DNA of 64,000 nt from Hemibagrus wyckioides (taxonomy: Eukaryota; Chordata; Actinopteri; Siluriformes; Bagridae), in NCBI RefSeq assembly GCF_019097595.1, contig NC_080717.1, positions 25,817,876 through 25,881,875 of the forward strand, written 5' to 3'. Positions 33,798 to 60,290 of this stretch are shown here, piece after piece; positions within the stretch are counted from its first letter, which is position 1; every line of letters starts with the position of its first letter. A program made the translations under genes and the position numbers. A model generated the notes under the pieces. The model was not told where the DNA came from. It saw only the letters and a program-made list of their open reading frames with translations, and made no database searches.

Positions 33798-36700
33798 AGG
33801 AGTGTGTGTGTGTGTGAGAGAGAGAGAGAAGGAGAGTGTGTGTGTGTGAGAGAGAGAGAGAAGGAGAGTGTGTGTGTGAGAGAGAGAGAGAGAAGGAGAG
33901 TGTGTGAGAGAGAGGAGTTTGTGTGTGAGAGAGAGAGGAGTTTGTGTGAGAGAGAGAGAAGGAGTGTGTGTGTGAGAGAGAGAGAGGAGTTTGTGTGAGA
34001 GAGAGAGAGAAGGAGTGTGTGTGTGAGAGGGAGAGAGAAGGAGTGTGTGTGTGAGAGAGAGACAGAAGGAGTGTGTGTGTGAGAGAGAGACAGAAGGAGT
34101 GTGTGTGTGAGAGAGAGACAGAAGGAGTGTGTGTGTGAGAGAGAGACAGAAGGAGTGTGTGAGAGAGACAGAAGGAGTGTGCGTGTGTGAGGGAGAGACA
34201 GAAGGAGTGTGCGTGTGTGAGGGAGAGAGAAGGAGTGTGTGTGTGTGAGAGAGACAGAAGGAGTGTGCGTGTGTGAGGGAGAGAGAAGGAGTGTGTGTGT
34301 GTGAGGGAGAGAGAAGGAGTGTGTGTGTGTGTGAGGGAGAGAGAAGGAGTGTGTGTGTGTGTGAGGAGAGAGAAGGAGTGTGTGTGTGTGTGAGGGAGAG
34401 AGAAGGAGTGTGTGTGTGTGTGAGGGAGAGAGAAGGAGTGTGTGTGTGTGTGAGAGAGAGAAGAAGTGTGTGAGAGAGTGGAGATTGAGTGTGAGAGCGA
34501 GAGAGGAGGGTGTGTGAGAGAGAGAGAAGGAGTGTGTGTGTGTGTGTGGGAGAGAGAAGGAGTGTGTGTGTGTGAGAGGGAGAGAGAAGGAGTGTGTGTG
34601 TGTGTGAGGGAGAGAGAAGGAGTGTGTGTGTGTGAGGGAGAGAGAAGGAGTGTGTGTGTGTGTGAGAGGAGAGAGATGAAGGAGTGTGGTGTGTGAGTGT
34701 GAGAGGGAGAGGGTGTGTGTGTGTAGTGGAGGGAGAGAGAAGAAGAGTGTGTGTGTGTGTGAGGGAGAGAGAAGGAGTGTGTGTGTGTGAGGGAGAGAGA
34801 AGGAGGTGTGAGAGTGTGTGTGAGGGAGAGAGAAGGAGGTGTGTGTGTAGTGAGGGAGAGGAGAAGGAGTGTGAGGTGTGTGCGGGAGAGAGAAGGAGTG
34901 TGTGTGTGTGTGAGGGAGAGAGAGAGGAGGAGTGTGTGTGAGTGTGAGGGAGAGAGAAGGAGTGTGTGTGTGTGTGAGGGAGAGAGAAGGAGTGTGTGTG
35001 TGGTGTGAGGGAGAGCGAAGGAGTGTGTGTGTGTGTGAGGGAGAGAGAAGGAGTGTGTGTGTGTGTGAGGGAGAGAGAAGGAGTGTGTGTGTGTGTGAGG
35101 GAGAGAGAAGGAGTGTGTGTGTGTGTGAGGGAGAGAGAGAAGGAGTGTGTGTGTGTGTGAGGAGAGAGAAGGAGTGTGTGTGTGTGTGAGGGAGAGGAGT
35201 GTGTGTGTGAGGGAGAGAGAAGGAGTGAGTGTGTGTGTGAGGGGAGAGAGAAGGAGTGTGTGTGTGTGTGAGGGAGAGAGAAGGAGTGTGTGTGTGGTGT
35301 GAGGGAGAGAGAGAAGGAGTGTGTGTGTAGTGTGAAGGGGAGAGAGAAGGAGTGTGTGTGTGTGTGAGAGAGAGAGAGAAGGAGGTGTGTGTGTGTGTGA
35401 GGGAGAGAGAAGGAGTGTGTGTGTTGTGGAGGGAGAGAGACGGAGTGTGTGTGTGTGTGAGGGAGAGAGCAGGAGTGTGTGTGTGGTGTGAGGAGAGAGA
35501 AGGAGTGTGTGTGTGTGTGAGGGAGAGAGAAGGAGTGTGTGGTGTGTGTGAGGGAGAGAGAAGGAGTGTGTTTGTGTGTGAGGGAGAGAGAAGGAGTGTG
35601 TGTGTGTGTGAGGGAGAGAGAGAGGAGTGTGTGTGTGTGTGAGAGAGAGTGAGAAGGAGTGTGCGTGTGAGAGAGAGAGCAGAAGGAGTGTGTGTGTGTG
35701 AGAGGAGAGAGAAGGAGTGTGTGTGTGTGTGAGGCGAGAGGAGAAGGAGTGTGTGTGTGTGTGAGGGAGAGAGAAGGAGTGTGTGTGTGTGTGAGGGAGA
35801 GAGAAGGAGTGTGTGTGTGTGTGATGGAGAGAGAAGGAGTGTGTGTGTGTGTAAGGGAGAGAGAAGGAGTGTGTGTGTGTGTGAGGGAGAGAGAAGGAGT
35901 GTGTGTGTGTGTGAGGGAGAGAGAAGGAGTGTGTGTGTGTGTGTGTGAGGGAGAGAGAAGGAGTGTGTGTGTGTGTGAGGGAGAGAGAAGGAGTGTGTGT
36001 GTGTGTGAGGGAGACAGAAGGAGTGTGTGTGTGTGTGAGGGAGACAGAAGGAGTGTGTGTGTGTGTGTGAGAGAGAGAGAAGGAGTGTGTGTGTGAGAGA
36101 GAGAGAAGGAGTGTGTGTGTGTGTGAGAGAGAGAGAGAAGGAGTGTGTGTGTGTGAGAGAGAGAGAGAAGGAGTGTGTGTGTGTGAGAGGGAGAGAGAAG
36201 GAGTGTGTGTGTGTGAGAGGGAGAGAGAAGGAGTGTGTGTGTGTGAGGGAGAGAGAAGGAGTGTGTGTGTGTGAGGGAGAGAGAAGGAGTGTGCGTGTGT
36301 ATGAGAGAGACAGAAGGAGTGTGTGTGAGAGAGACAGAAGGAGTGTGTGTGTGTGTGTGTGAGAGACAGAAGGAGTGTGTGTGTGTGTGTGAGAGAGACA
36401 GAAGGTGTGTGTGTGTGTATGAGAGAGACAGAAGGTGTGTGTGTGTGTATGAGAGACAGAAGGTGTGTGAGAGAGACAGAAGGTGTGTGAGAGAGACAGA
36501 AGGTGTGTGTGTGAGAGAGAGACAGAAGGAGTGTGTGTGAGAGAGAGACAGAAGGAGTGTGTGTGAGAGAGAGACAGAAGGAGTGTGTGTGAGAGAGACA
36601 GAAGGAGTGTGTGTGAGAGAGACAGAAGGTGTGTGTGTGTGTATGAGAGACAGAAGGTGTGTGTGTGTGAGAGAGACAGAAGGTGTGTGTGTGAGAGAGA

Positions 36701-39023
36701 GACAGAAGGAGTGTGTGTGTGTGTGAGAGAGACAGAAGGAGTGTGTGTGTGTGAGAGAGACAGAAGGAGTGTGTGTGTGAGAGAGAGACAGAAGGAGTGT
36801 GCGTGTGAGAGAGAGACAGAAGGAGTGTGTGTGTGTGAGAGAGAGACAGAAGGAGTGTGTGTGTGTGTGAGAGAGACAGAAGGAGTGTGTGTGTGTGTGA
36901 GAGAGACAGAAGGAGTGTGTGTGTGTGTGAGAGAGACAGAAGGAGTGTGTGTGTGTGTGAGAGAGACAGAAGGAGTGTGCGTGAGAGAGACAGAAGGAGT
37001 GTGCGTGAGAGAGACAGAAGGAGTGTGCGTGAGAGAGACAGAAGGAGTGTGTGTGAGAGAGACAGAAGGAGTGTGTGTGTGAGAGACAGAAGGAGTGTGT
37101 GTGTGTGTGTGTGAGAGAGACAGAAGGAGTGTGTGTGAGAGAGACAGAAGGAGTGTGTGTGAGAGAGACAGAAGGAGTGTGTGTGAGAGAGACAGAAGGA
37201 GTGTGTGTGAGAGAGACAGAAGGAGTGTGTGTGAGAGAGACAGAAGGAGTGTGTGTGTGTGTGTGAGAGAGACAGAAGGAGTGTGTGTGAGAGAGACAGA
37301 AGGAGTGTGTGTGTGTGTGTGAGAGAGACAGAAGGTGTGTGTGTGAGAGAGACAGAAGGTGTGTGTGTGTGAGAGAGACAGAAGGAGTGTGTGTGAGAGA
37401 GACAGAAGGAGTGTGTGTGTGTGTGAGAGAGACAGAAGGAGTGTGTGTGTGTGTGAGAGAGACAGAAGGAGTGTGTGTGTGAGAGAGACAGAAGGAGTGT
37501 GTGTGTGTGTGAGAGAGACAGAAGGAGTGTGTGTGAGAGAGACAGAAGGTGTGTGTGTGTGAGAGAGACAGAAGGAGTGTGTGTGTGTGTGAGAGAGACA
37601 GAAGGAGTGTGTGTGTGTGTGAGAGAGACAGAAGGAGTGTGTGTGTGTGTGAGAGAGACAGAAGGAGTGTGTGTGTGTGTGAGAGAGACAGAAGGAGTGT
37701 GTGTGTGTGTGAGAGAGACAGAAGGAGTGTGTGTGAGAGAGACAGAAGGAGTGTGTGTGAGAGAGACAGAAGGAGTGTGTGTGTGAGAGAGACAGAAGGA
37801 GTGTGTGTGTGTGTGAGAGAGACAGAAGGAGTGTGTGTGTGTGTGAGAGAGACAGAAGGAGTGTGCGTGTGAGAGAGAGACAGAAGGAGTGTGTGTGTGT
37901 GTGTGAGAGAGACAGAAGGAGTGTGTGTGAGAGAGACAGAAGGTGTGTGTGTGTGAGGGAGACAGAAGGAGTGTGTGTGAGAGAGAGACAGAAGGAGTGT
38001 GTGTGTGTGAGAGAGAGACAGAAGGAGTGTGTGTGTGAGAGAGAGACAGAAGGAGTGTGTGTGTGTGAGAGAGAGACAGAAGGAGTGTGTGTGTGTGAGA
38101 GAGAGACAGAAGGAGTGTGTGTGTGAGAGAGAGACAGAAGGAGTGTGTGTGTGTGAGAGAGAGACAGAAGGAGTGTGTGAGAGAGACAGAAGGAGTGTGT
38201 GTGAGGGAGAGAGAAGGAGTGTGTGTGTGTGAGAGAGAGACAGAAGGAGTGTGTGTGTGTGAGAGAGAGACAGAAGGAGTGTGTGTGTGTGAGAGAGAGA
38301 CAGAAGGAGTGTGTGTGTGTGAGAGAGAGACAGAAGGAGTGTGTGTGTGAGAGAGAGACAGAAGGAGTGTGTGTGTGTGTGAGGGAGACAGAAGGAGTGT
38401 GTGTGTGTGTGAGGGAGACAGAAGGAGTGTGTGTGTGTGTGAGGGAGACAGAAGGAGTGTGTGTGTGTGTGAGGGAGACAGAAGGAGTGTGTGTGTGAGA
38501 GAGACAGAAGGAGTGTGTGTGTGAGAGACAGAAGGAGTGTGTGTGTGAGAGACAGAAGGAGTGTGCGTGTGTGAGAGAGACAGAAGGAGTGTGCGTGTGT
38601 GAGAGAGACAGAAGGAGTGTGTGTGAGAGAGACAGAAGGAGTGTGTGTGAGAGAGAGACAGAAGGAGTGTGTGTGTGTGTGAGGGAGACAGAAGGAGTGT
38701 GTGTGTGAGGGAGACAGAAGGAGTGTGTGTGTGTGTGAGGGAGACAGAAGGAGTGTGTGTGTGTGTGAGGGAGACAGAAGGAGTGTGTGTGTGAGAGAGA
38801 CAGAAGGAGTGTGTGTGTGTGTGAGAGAGACAGAAGGAGTGTGTGTGAGAGAGACAGAAGGAGTGTGTGTGTGAGAGAGACAGAAGGTGTGTGTGTGTGA
38901 GAGAGACAGAAGGAGTGTGTGTGAGAGAGAGACAGAAGGAGTGTGTGTGAGAGAGAGACAGAAGGAGTGTGTGTGTGTATGAGAGAAAGAGAGATACTGT
39001 ATTATATCCTCATGGGGGATCAT

Positions 39024-40778
39024 GGGGTCATTGATGTAGGTAAATATTGTTTTGTTTGTGTTTCTCTTCCTTTTCCCTGTGCTCTAAGCGACGCTCTCTG
39101 ACTGACCGCAGCGTCTGGATGTGATTGATGTTGAATTTGAAACAGAAGCAGGAATATAAAGTGGAAAGAATGCGTCTTTATTTGTGTCTGTGGTTTAATA
39201 ACATGTCTAGAAACACGTTTTTAGGAGAAAGACACACACCTGACTTCGCGCGTCTGTGAATTCTACTACACAGTATCACAACATCACACACACACACACA
39301 CACACACATTATTAATATATATATATATACACACACACCAGCGTATATTAAATATATCGGGTTGTGTCAGGGTTATGGACTGGATTTGTGTGAGTTCATG
39401 ACGGATTTACAGCAGAAGATGGCGCTAATGCGTAACCCATGTGATGGAGGTGGGGGGGGCACTAGAAGAGGCAGGTTGATGATGTGGCTGTGAGTCTGAT
39501 ATAAAATGACTTGGCTTTCAGTGTGTTTAAGATGTGTGTTGGATAACCTTACACAGAATCTTAATGAACAAGCACTTGGGGCGTTTCCGAGAGCAGAAAT
39601 GGGTTTGTTCTGAGGGGAAAAGCCAGGATCTTTTTCTTCGCTGTGCCATTTGTCTTATATCAAGCATAAGATCGATTACAAATCCTCCATGACCTACTTT
39701 TCTTACTTCTTAACATCAGTTAATTGAGACTAGCGGTATATTTAGAGCGGCTCTGCGCAGGTCTTTCAGGTTCTGTATGGAATTTAAGTGACCTGATGCG
39801 TAGACAAGGACGTGAAGAGCTAGTGATGCCGAATTTCACCGCTGGTGATTTAACAGCGATGAAAAGGACTTAACTCGGACAACGTGAACATTCGAAAGTG
39901 CTGAGCTGAAGCGAGGAATCCGATCCTCTCTCAGATAATTTAGGATAATCTTCATTTTTAACTAAAATCAATAGAAGAATATGAGCTTTTTTTTTTCTTT
40001 TAAAGACGTAAGGATGGATGATGGGTAGATAGAGGGGAGGAATGCAGGAGGGAATACGTACATCAACGCAGCCGAACCTTGGCATACGAACATAAATTGT
40101 TCTGGAGGCGAGTTCTTAAGGTGAAAATTTGTACTGCGTAATGAATTTTCCCATAAGTAATAATGTAAATGCAGATAATCCGTTCCAGCCCCCCAAAAAT
40201 ATGACCAATATTACCAGTACGATGTGGCTGTTTACAAAGAACTGACCCAAGCCAAGCATTCCATGTCAAGGCTCCTCACAGGAAGGATGGATGGATAGCT
40301 AAAATTCTGTAAAGGAATTCTAGAGGTCTGAGGCTGGATAGATAAAATGGTTGGAAGATAATAGCTGGGCAGATTGGGTAAATAGATGGGCAGATTACTA
40401 CAAAATGGGTGGATAAATACATGGGATAACAGAGAGGTGGATTGTTAACTAGATGGGGGGGTGAATAGATGTGCATTTGATCTGTGGATGGATTAATGTT
40501 TAAATAAATGGACTGATATGTAGATTGGGGGATAGTCGGGCAGATGGATGGATGGGTAGTTGATGGGTTGGTGTATGAGTAGATAAATAGGTAAATAGAT
40601 CAGTAGATGGGTGAATAGTCAGGTGGGTGGAGAGAGAGAAATCTGATGGGCAGGTCAGTAGATAGATGGATGAATTATATGATCTGATTATCTTCTATAT
40701 AAAAATGGGTGTTTGTGTGGAAATTTGGCCTCTTTATTGTGTTCAAATGTTAAGCATTAAACTTCTTTCTGATGTCAG
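39024..40778. other. 3' part of bmal1 intron 1
   Basis: AC and TA runs lie at 39,288-39,340. A degenerate GGATGGATAGAT-type tetramer array spans about 40,010-40,080 and 40,280-40,680. No exon or ORF of interest was recognised before exon 2. Confidence 0.5.
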
Positions 40779-40825
40779 GACGCTGCTGCCGGCCGTGTTG
40801 GAAAACCAGCGCCGGGGTTCATGAG
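40779..40825 (+). other. bmal1: bmal1 exon 2 (5' UTR, 47 nt)
   Basis: It is bounded by an AG acceptor after a pyrimidine-containing tract and by a GTGAGC donor. It is GC-rich in AT-rich surroundings. Its length is not a multiple of three, so including or skipping it changes the frame linking exon 1 to the coding exon at 41,093. Confidence 0.6.
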
Positions 40826-41048
40826 GTGAGCGTGTTCAGCTCCTGTTACAGCCATGACTGCAATTTTCTTATTGGATAAGAGTTCTATGTGTTACAAAAT
40901 TATAGAATCAAATACTGCGTGTTTGTTAAGATGTTTATCTCCATGGTAACAAGTGCTGATGTTCTTCCTCCTACATCAAGGGGTGTGGCCAAAAAGTGCT
41001 TGGCCCCCTTAATTGCTGCTTGTATTTGTATTTGCAACCAAAGTGCCT

Positions 41049-41052
41049 TGTG

Positions 41053-41090
<38 letters not shown>
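41049..41090 (+). repeat. CT microsatellite forming the polypyrimidine tract before the bmal1 start exon
   Basis: About 17 CT dinucleotides directly precede the CACAG acceptor at 41,092, so length variation would alter the splice-acceptor tract of the exon that carries the start codon. Confidence 0.85.
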
Positions 41091-41091
<1 letters not shown>

Positions 41092-41100
41092 GATGATCTA

Positions 41101-47507
<6,407 letters not shown>

Positions 47508-49783
47508 GACTTGTCGGAGTGTTACCTCTGACCTCTGTGGGTCAAGCTGCACCAAGAGTGACCACTTGACTCCCAACACTGAGCAGGATTCATGGGGAAA
47601 AAATGCTCTTGTGTAGTGGAGAACTTGCATCGCTGCTGCTGTAGATCCTCAACACACACACACACACACACACACACTCTTCCTGTATCATTGTACATAA
47701 TATTTTCCTTCTCCTACAAAAGAGACATCTATATATCTTTGTGGTTTTATGTTTTTACACTACAGACTGGTATTAAGTGTTAAATAATCTCTAAGCAGAC
47801 TGATACTGTAATTCTATCTTTATGCAAAAAGTATATCTGGTAAAAGTGTATTGTAACACCAGTGTATATTTTTAAAATACACGGTTTTCTTTTCCCCCTC
47901 ATCTCCCGAGTGTGGATGTGTATCAGGAGATATACCATGTCACCCTGGCTCTCCTTTACAGGAAGTCCTTCTCCTACGGAACAGCAGGTTGACTTTAGAA
48001 GCTCAGACCTGAGTCATACTGACGCACGCGTCGCCTCTGTGCCCTTTCCTGCTTTTCCTCGGCTCGTCATTGGTCCTCGCCCGTGAGGAGAGATATTTTT
48101 GTTCGATGTTGCCATCCAGTGGCAGAATCCTGGAAGAAATGATTAATTCATGGCAGCAGAAGCTTGGAAAGAAAACCTGCCTCGAGAGAAAGAAAGTACA
48201 GACGGATTGATAAACCACAGCAATCAGATACCTTTTATTAAAATACACATCGAGCTAAAAAACAAACGAAGTGGTGTCGCCCTGCCGCTAAAAAACAAGG
48301 AACAAATAAGAAAAGTAGAGTTTGAAGGTTGTGACATCACGTGTACGGTTTTACATTAGACTGAGAAGCTGCGTCCGGCTCATCAGTAGTGGCTCAGAGC
48401 ATCGTTTGACTTTTTTTTTTGTTGTTGTTTTTTTAAACTGTCCGTCTTGCACCCGATCCGATCCATCACCAAACTGGACACGCCTTTTGAAATGCAATAC
48501 ACAGGCCGAGTTTAAAACCGAAGACCCCAGACACAATCGAACAGCGAGCGCAGCTCTAATCTAATCCAGCTCTGGTGAAGAACCGCTCTTTAGTTACCTT
48601 CACCAGATGGACAACAGGAGAATGGTGTGTGACCACTCCGACCACACTCGTACCACAAGAAGCCTGTGTGTGTCTGAGATTAGACCTGCTGAAATGTTTG
48701 GAGACGGATTGTGCTGCGCTCGATGTCTAGTGATTAACGTTTCGAGGTTTTTGTTTGTGTGCTTGCATTGTTTTGTTTGTTTTTTGGAGTCCTTGAGCTG
48801 TGACGCACCAAGCCGACCGTCTCTTGTGGTTTTTGTGCTGTTTCAGTGGCACCGCTGACGCATGCTGTGGCTGGTGGAAGACGGTGCAGTGAATCAGTGG
48901 AGGAGAAAAACACATCACTCTAAAAAGATCACTGAGTAGATGGTTTACCCAGGCCAGCTTGATGTACAAGTCCACATGATCCATCAGAAACCGAGTACAG
49001 GCTCGATGGTGCACCGGTATGCGATTTGGGACCGTTTAGGTTATGGCATATTTAAATCCTTCCGCTTTTGTTAGCGACGAAACAGCTAGCTAACGTTCGC
49101 TATTCACAAAGTGTGTATAAGTCAGTGTTAGAAATCCAACTAAAATACACCTGTGTGTGTGTGTGTGTGTGTACAATATAATTCATTTGAAGGTAAAGAA
49201 GTGCTACTTTGGTGGAAGCAGCCATGTTGCTTTGACATCACTTGCTGAACTCGGGGTTTAGGAATCCGTCCTGAGAAATTCCGAGTTTGGCTTGGTTTTT
49301 CCTAGAGGTTTTAATCGACACTTTTCTTTATTTTCTCTCCTCTTAATCTGTACTAATGTTCTTAATGCTCTAGCTATCTATCTAACTATCTGACCTATCT
49401 GTGTTATTAGGTTACATCACGTTAGATAATTAGGTTTCTGGGTAAAACCCGCAAGGCCAGGGAGCTTTAAACTGGCATACTATTGAATTTATTTGTTGAA
49501 CCTGGTGTTGTAGGCTTGGTGTGTCAGGGCTCTAAAACGCCTCAACAGAACAGGATTTTTGCAGGCTACATTACATCATAGCATTTGTTTTTTTTTTGTC
49601 CATTTCCTTTTGAACACTGCCTGGATGGTTTACACTCGCCGATCCACCGCTCTGAATTGGACAGCGCTCAGCACACAGGTCTCTCTTAAGGCAGGGAAGG
49701 GCTCGGAAAGGCATCGTGGGTTTGGCCGTGTGTGTTGTGTAAATTCAGCCAGTGCATCCAGACTACGCTTGCGTTTCTGAAAT
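47508..49783. other. bmal1/btbd10 convergent 3' UTR region
   Basis: The stop codons of the two convergent genes are 2.28 kb apart. On the plus strand there is no AATAAA in the first kilobase after the bmal1 stop; the best weak candidate is ATTAAA near 48,238. On the minus strand AATAAA occurs at 49,488-49,493, about 0.3 kb after the btbd10 stop. A short AC repeat lies at about 47,653-47,678 and a GT run at about 49,152-49,172. No other gene was found. Confidence 0.5.
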
Positions 49784-56903
<7,120 letters not shown>

Positions 56904-57451
56904 TCATACCACATAGCTATTCGATTCTCTAATCTGATTGGTCAGATTCATACTGTGGACACTCAACATCCTCTCAGCCTAATAATAAACAGATATGAAA
57001 TGCTGTTACATAAAAGCAGCGTATAATCATCACTCTGGTGAGGTATTTCTGTAAGGAAACGTTTTATTTAACGTTCATGAAAGGAGTCTCCGGCGTCGGC
57101 GCTCTGTAGCAATCAGAGGAGCTTTTAAGGAAACTTTCCCGTTTCTTAGTAACAGGAAAAGCTCTTTCAGGATGTGCAGTTATGTAAAATAATAAAATAA
57201 GGGTTGTAACTGTAACTCCACTTTATAAAGTTTTCCTAGAACAGTACACACAGTACAGTAGTTTTTTATTCCCTAGATCCAACCAGGATTTATTATTATT
57301 CCTCGTAAAGCAGCTAGAACGATAACTGGAGAGATGCTCTGCCATATGTCCGGCTGTAAGCCTCAGAGCTGTTCGGTTACCTGGTCCGTCAATCATTTAC
57401 AATAAAGTTATATTACATGAAGGTGCAAGAAAATTAGTCCTTTTTAAACAT

Positions 57452-57455
<4 letters not shown>

Positions 57456-57513
<58 letters not shown>
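57456..57513. repeat. TA microsatellite in btbd10 5' region
   Basis: About 28 TA units, likely to extrude as a hairpin. A second TA run followed by AC units lies at 58,816-58,883, and GT/GA runs at 57,675-57,735 and 58,925-58,943. Confidence 0.9.
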
Positions 57514-57518
<5 letters not shown>

Positions 57519-57672
57519 GCGCACGAGCAGAAAACCACATCTAGAGAAAAGAATTTGTTCCTGAAAGCAACCACACCTTGTTCGCAGAGCCTGTATCCTT
57601 TTAATAAAAAGTGCCTCCATCTTCAGGGACTGCATAACCCGATACGATGACGCTGAAGAAAAAGCTCAGGGC

Positions 57673-57716
<44 letters not shown>

Positions 57717-58045
57717 AAGAGAGACAGAGAGAGGAGACGAATCTTGCTGGTGTTGTGGTTTGAGCTCAGGACGTTTCCCTTTATCATCCTCACACGGAGC
57801 GATACGCAATACTTTCTTCCCTGAAGTGATCGGACTGGAGCTTGCTGCAAACCCAGTGGAGCGTTCACATGGTGTGATTTCTATCCACCGGTTAAATAAG
57901 TGATGAATAAGCTGAAAATAGCGCTTATATTAGTTGAAAGTCTTGTTCCGTGAAGATGGATTCCGGGCTTTCGGCTCCATCTCTGGGTGAAAGTTACACC
58001 TAACCTCGTGGCCAGACGTCAGCTATAAATCTGAAGCTGAATTGC

Positions 58046-58172
58046 AAAATACACAAACTAGGTGCAAAAAGAGCTTCAGGGAAAGATGACACACACACAC
58101 CATTAACGAATGTTGTGAAAAATACACAAACTAGGTACAAAAAGATCTTCAGGGAATGATGACACACACACA
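58046..58172 (+). repeat. two-copy tandem repeat, about 66-bp unit
   Basis: AAATACACAAACTAGGTGCA with AAAAGAGCTTCAGGGAAAG and ATGACACACACACAC occurs twice in direct tandem with a few substitutions. Confidence 0.75.
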
Positions 58173-58812
58173 CATATTGTGAGATGTGTAACGTACACAG
58201 CACAGCTGAACGCTCACACTGTAATTTAATGCAAATTTTTTGAGAAATTCTGAGCTACGCAATAGCGATGATGCAATTTACAGACTATAAACTGTTGGTA
58301 TCTACAGGAGATCTTTTTAGGTCTTTTGATCCCATAAAGCCTTCATGCTGAAATGAACTTTGTGAAAGTCAAGCTGCATCGAATCGTAGATGATCTGTTG
58401 GTGTCACCGAAGAACGACTCGCTGCTTTAAGAACAGAAATGGCATGGAATCGGATTCGGTGATGTAACACTGAAGGAATACAAAATTTCATCATGGTATA
58501 TTCAGCTCTTGTTATCGGAGATCTTATCAAGTTCTCCAGGACCAGATCTTAGAACCTGAGTACTATCCTGGATCCACCAGTTTCATCCAGCAAGGCTCCT
58601 GATTTCCAGCATCACGTCTGTTATTGAGAAAGGAGTCAAGGAATCAAATACCAAAACTCATGAACAACAACAAAACACTGAAAACCAGGAATTATTAAAA
58701 ATATATGAGTTTTTGCTTTATTTATTCTAAACAAAAACGATACGTTTATGATCCTGCTGTGGCGTTCCGATACAAGAACGATCACACTTTAATAAGGATC
58801 TTTACCTGTGAG

Positions 58813-58863
<51 letters not shown>

Positions 58864-59754
58864 AATACACACACACACACACACGCTGAATTAAACCAGA
58901 ACTGCGTGTATATATTTATAGTATTGTGTGTGTGTGTGTGTGTTTTCACCTTAAAAACCTCGCGATTCACAATTCAGTCCTGTTTAATAACTTCTCTTAT
59001 TAACTGTTCAGGTACTTGGAACGATCCAGAGTGATTTTGTTTGTCTGTTGTTTTTTAGTGGTCCACCTTAAAACATCTGTAACCCCTGCTCTAAACATAC
59101 TGACTCATTGTGAACTGGACATAAAGACATAAAAGTGAACGATACGGTTCACACGACTATAAAAGTGCAGCTTCCCTATTCACCTTCTTCAATTTTCACG
59201 CACTTCATGAATTATTAAAAGCACGCCTGCATTAGATAAAATTGTAGGACACATGAATTTTGGCCTTTTTCTGAATATCATTAGTATTAAAAGTAAATCG
59301 TGTCCTTGTGTAGAAGTGTTTATGGAAAGACACTGCGAGACCGACGCTGCATCAAAAATGATAAATGATGAAATGAGAATCTGTGATCTGGAGGGGAGTT
59401 TCATCCTATATTTTCCTAATCCAGACTTCAATCCATGGATGCTGCGCATGAAAGGGTTAACCTGCACTCCAGGACACCTAACCAACCGAAGCTGCTGTAG
59501 ATCAGATGCTTCACTCTGCCCTCCATTGTTCCTCCTTCCACAAGGTGTCAAAACTCTCTCTCTCTCACACACACACGATGCTGATTTTCTACCTGCACCT
59601 AAAGCACTAACAGCATTTAGAGGTTTCTCTCCAGTGAAGGGGCTCCATGTGCTGTGTTCCTTCAAGAAATTAAAAGAAAATGAGGGTCTGAAATTAAACA
59701 CTCGACCTTCTACACCGGGTAACCGGGCTGCCATTATTTATTTCACAATCCCCT

Positions 59755-59797
<43 letters not shown>

Positions 59798-59861
59798 TAG
59801 AGGTGTAGAATAAGAGCAGCTCCTTTGTTCACCCTTGAAAAGCTCCGAGACGGCACCTTAC

Positions 59862-60290
59862 CGGCGTTGTGTCTCGCGCGGCTCCGTGAAGACAAAGCAG
59901 CGCGGCAGGATGTGCGCGATGTGCGGGACGATGTGCGGGATGCACGCGCAAAGCAGCACGTGAGCGCCTTCACCACACGTAGGTTTTCGGCACGACTCCG
60001 CATCCTCGGGCATTCCTGTCCAACTCCAACTTCAGCATCATTCCGAGCGGGATTTTTTGTGTAATTTTTTTTTTGTTTGCTTGTTTGTTTTTGTTGTTCG
60101 CTTTTGTTTCTTTTGTGCGGCTGCTTCCTCGGCGCGATTCATTCACCGGAAGAAAAAGATGAAGACGGAGAAAGGGATAGCGAGATAGAGAGAAAGGCAC
60201 AGTGCGCGAGGCATGAATGGCTGCTCGGCGCCTTGCTGACGTAGCACGAGCGCTATAAAAAAAAAAAAGGGAAAAGAAACAAAGCACGCG
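59862..60290 (-). other. btbd10: probable btbd10 first exon and CpG-rich promoter
   Basis: A GTAAGG donor on the minus strand follows position 59,862, and the sequence up to about 60.3 kb is the most CpG-rich stretch between btbd10 and the window end. An ATG at 60,003 is open to the donor (Arg/Ser/Thr-rich, with repeated TSSRTSRTS-type residues) but does not resemble the human BTBD10 N-terminus, so it is more likely an upstream ORF. The transcription start is not visible. Confidence 0.5.

Larger units (their letters stand above)
29640..38992 (+). repeat. giant GT/GA minisatellite complex in bmal1 intron 1
   Basis: The basic unit is about 22-32 bp, often exactly 30: a GT run, then GAGGGAGAGAGAAGGA or GAGAGAGACAGAAGGA. 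Three array blocks (29,640-30,157; 31,101-32,722; 33,666-38,992) are separated by two copies of a single-copy segment. The GAGAGAA variant dominates the second block and the first half of the third, and the GACAGAA variant dominates 36.3-39.0 kb. Over several kilobases the plus strand has almost no C. The minus strand therefore lacks TAA, TAG and TGA and shows ORFs up to 1,786 codons, which are not genes. Confidence 0.95.

Noticed and set aside
27738..39000. CRISPR-like array of regular repeats
   Set aside because: This is a eukaryotic minisatellite of GT/GA units without unique spacers.
33663..39023. A 1,786-codon open frame on the minus strand (and 632- and 582-codon ones at 31.0-32.9 kb)
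   Set aside because: It is made of Ser-Leu-Thr-His repeats translated from the GT/GA minisatellite. The minus strand has almost no G and no TAA context, so stops cannot occur. No protein should be inferred.
59189..59789. Overlapping 181- and 178-codon ORFs on both strands
   Set aside because: They run into AC/CT microsatellites, both strands are open, and neither resembles a known domain. They lie in the btbd10 5' region.
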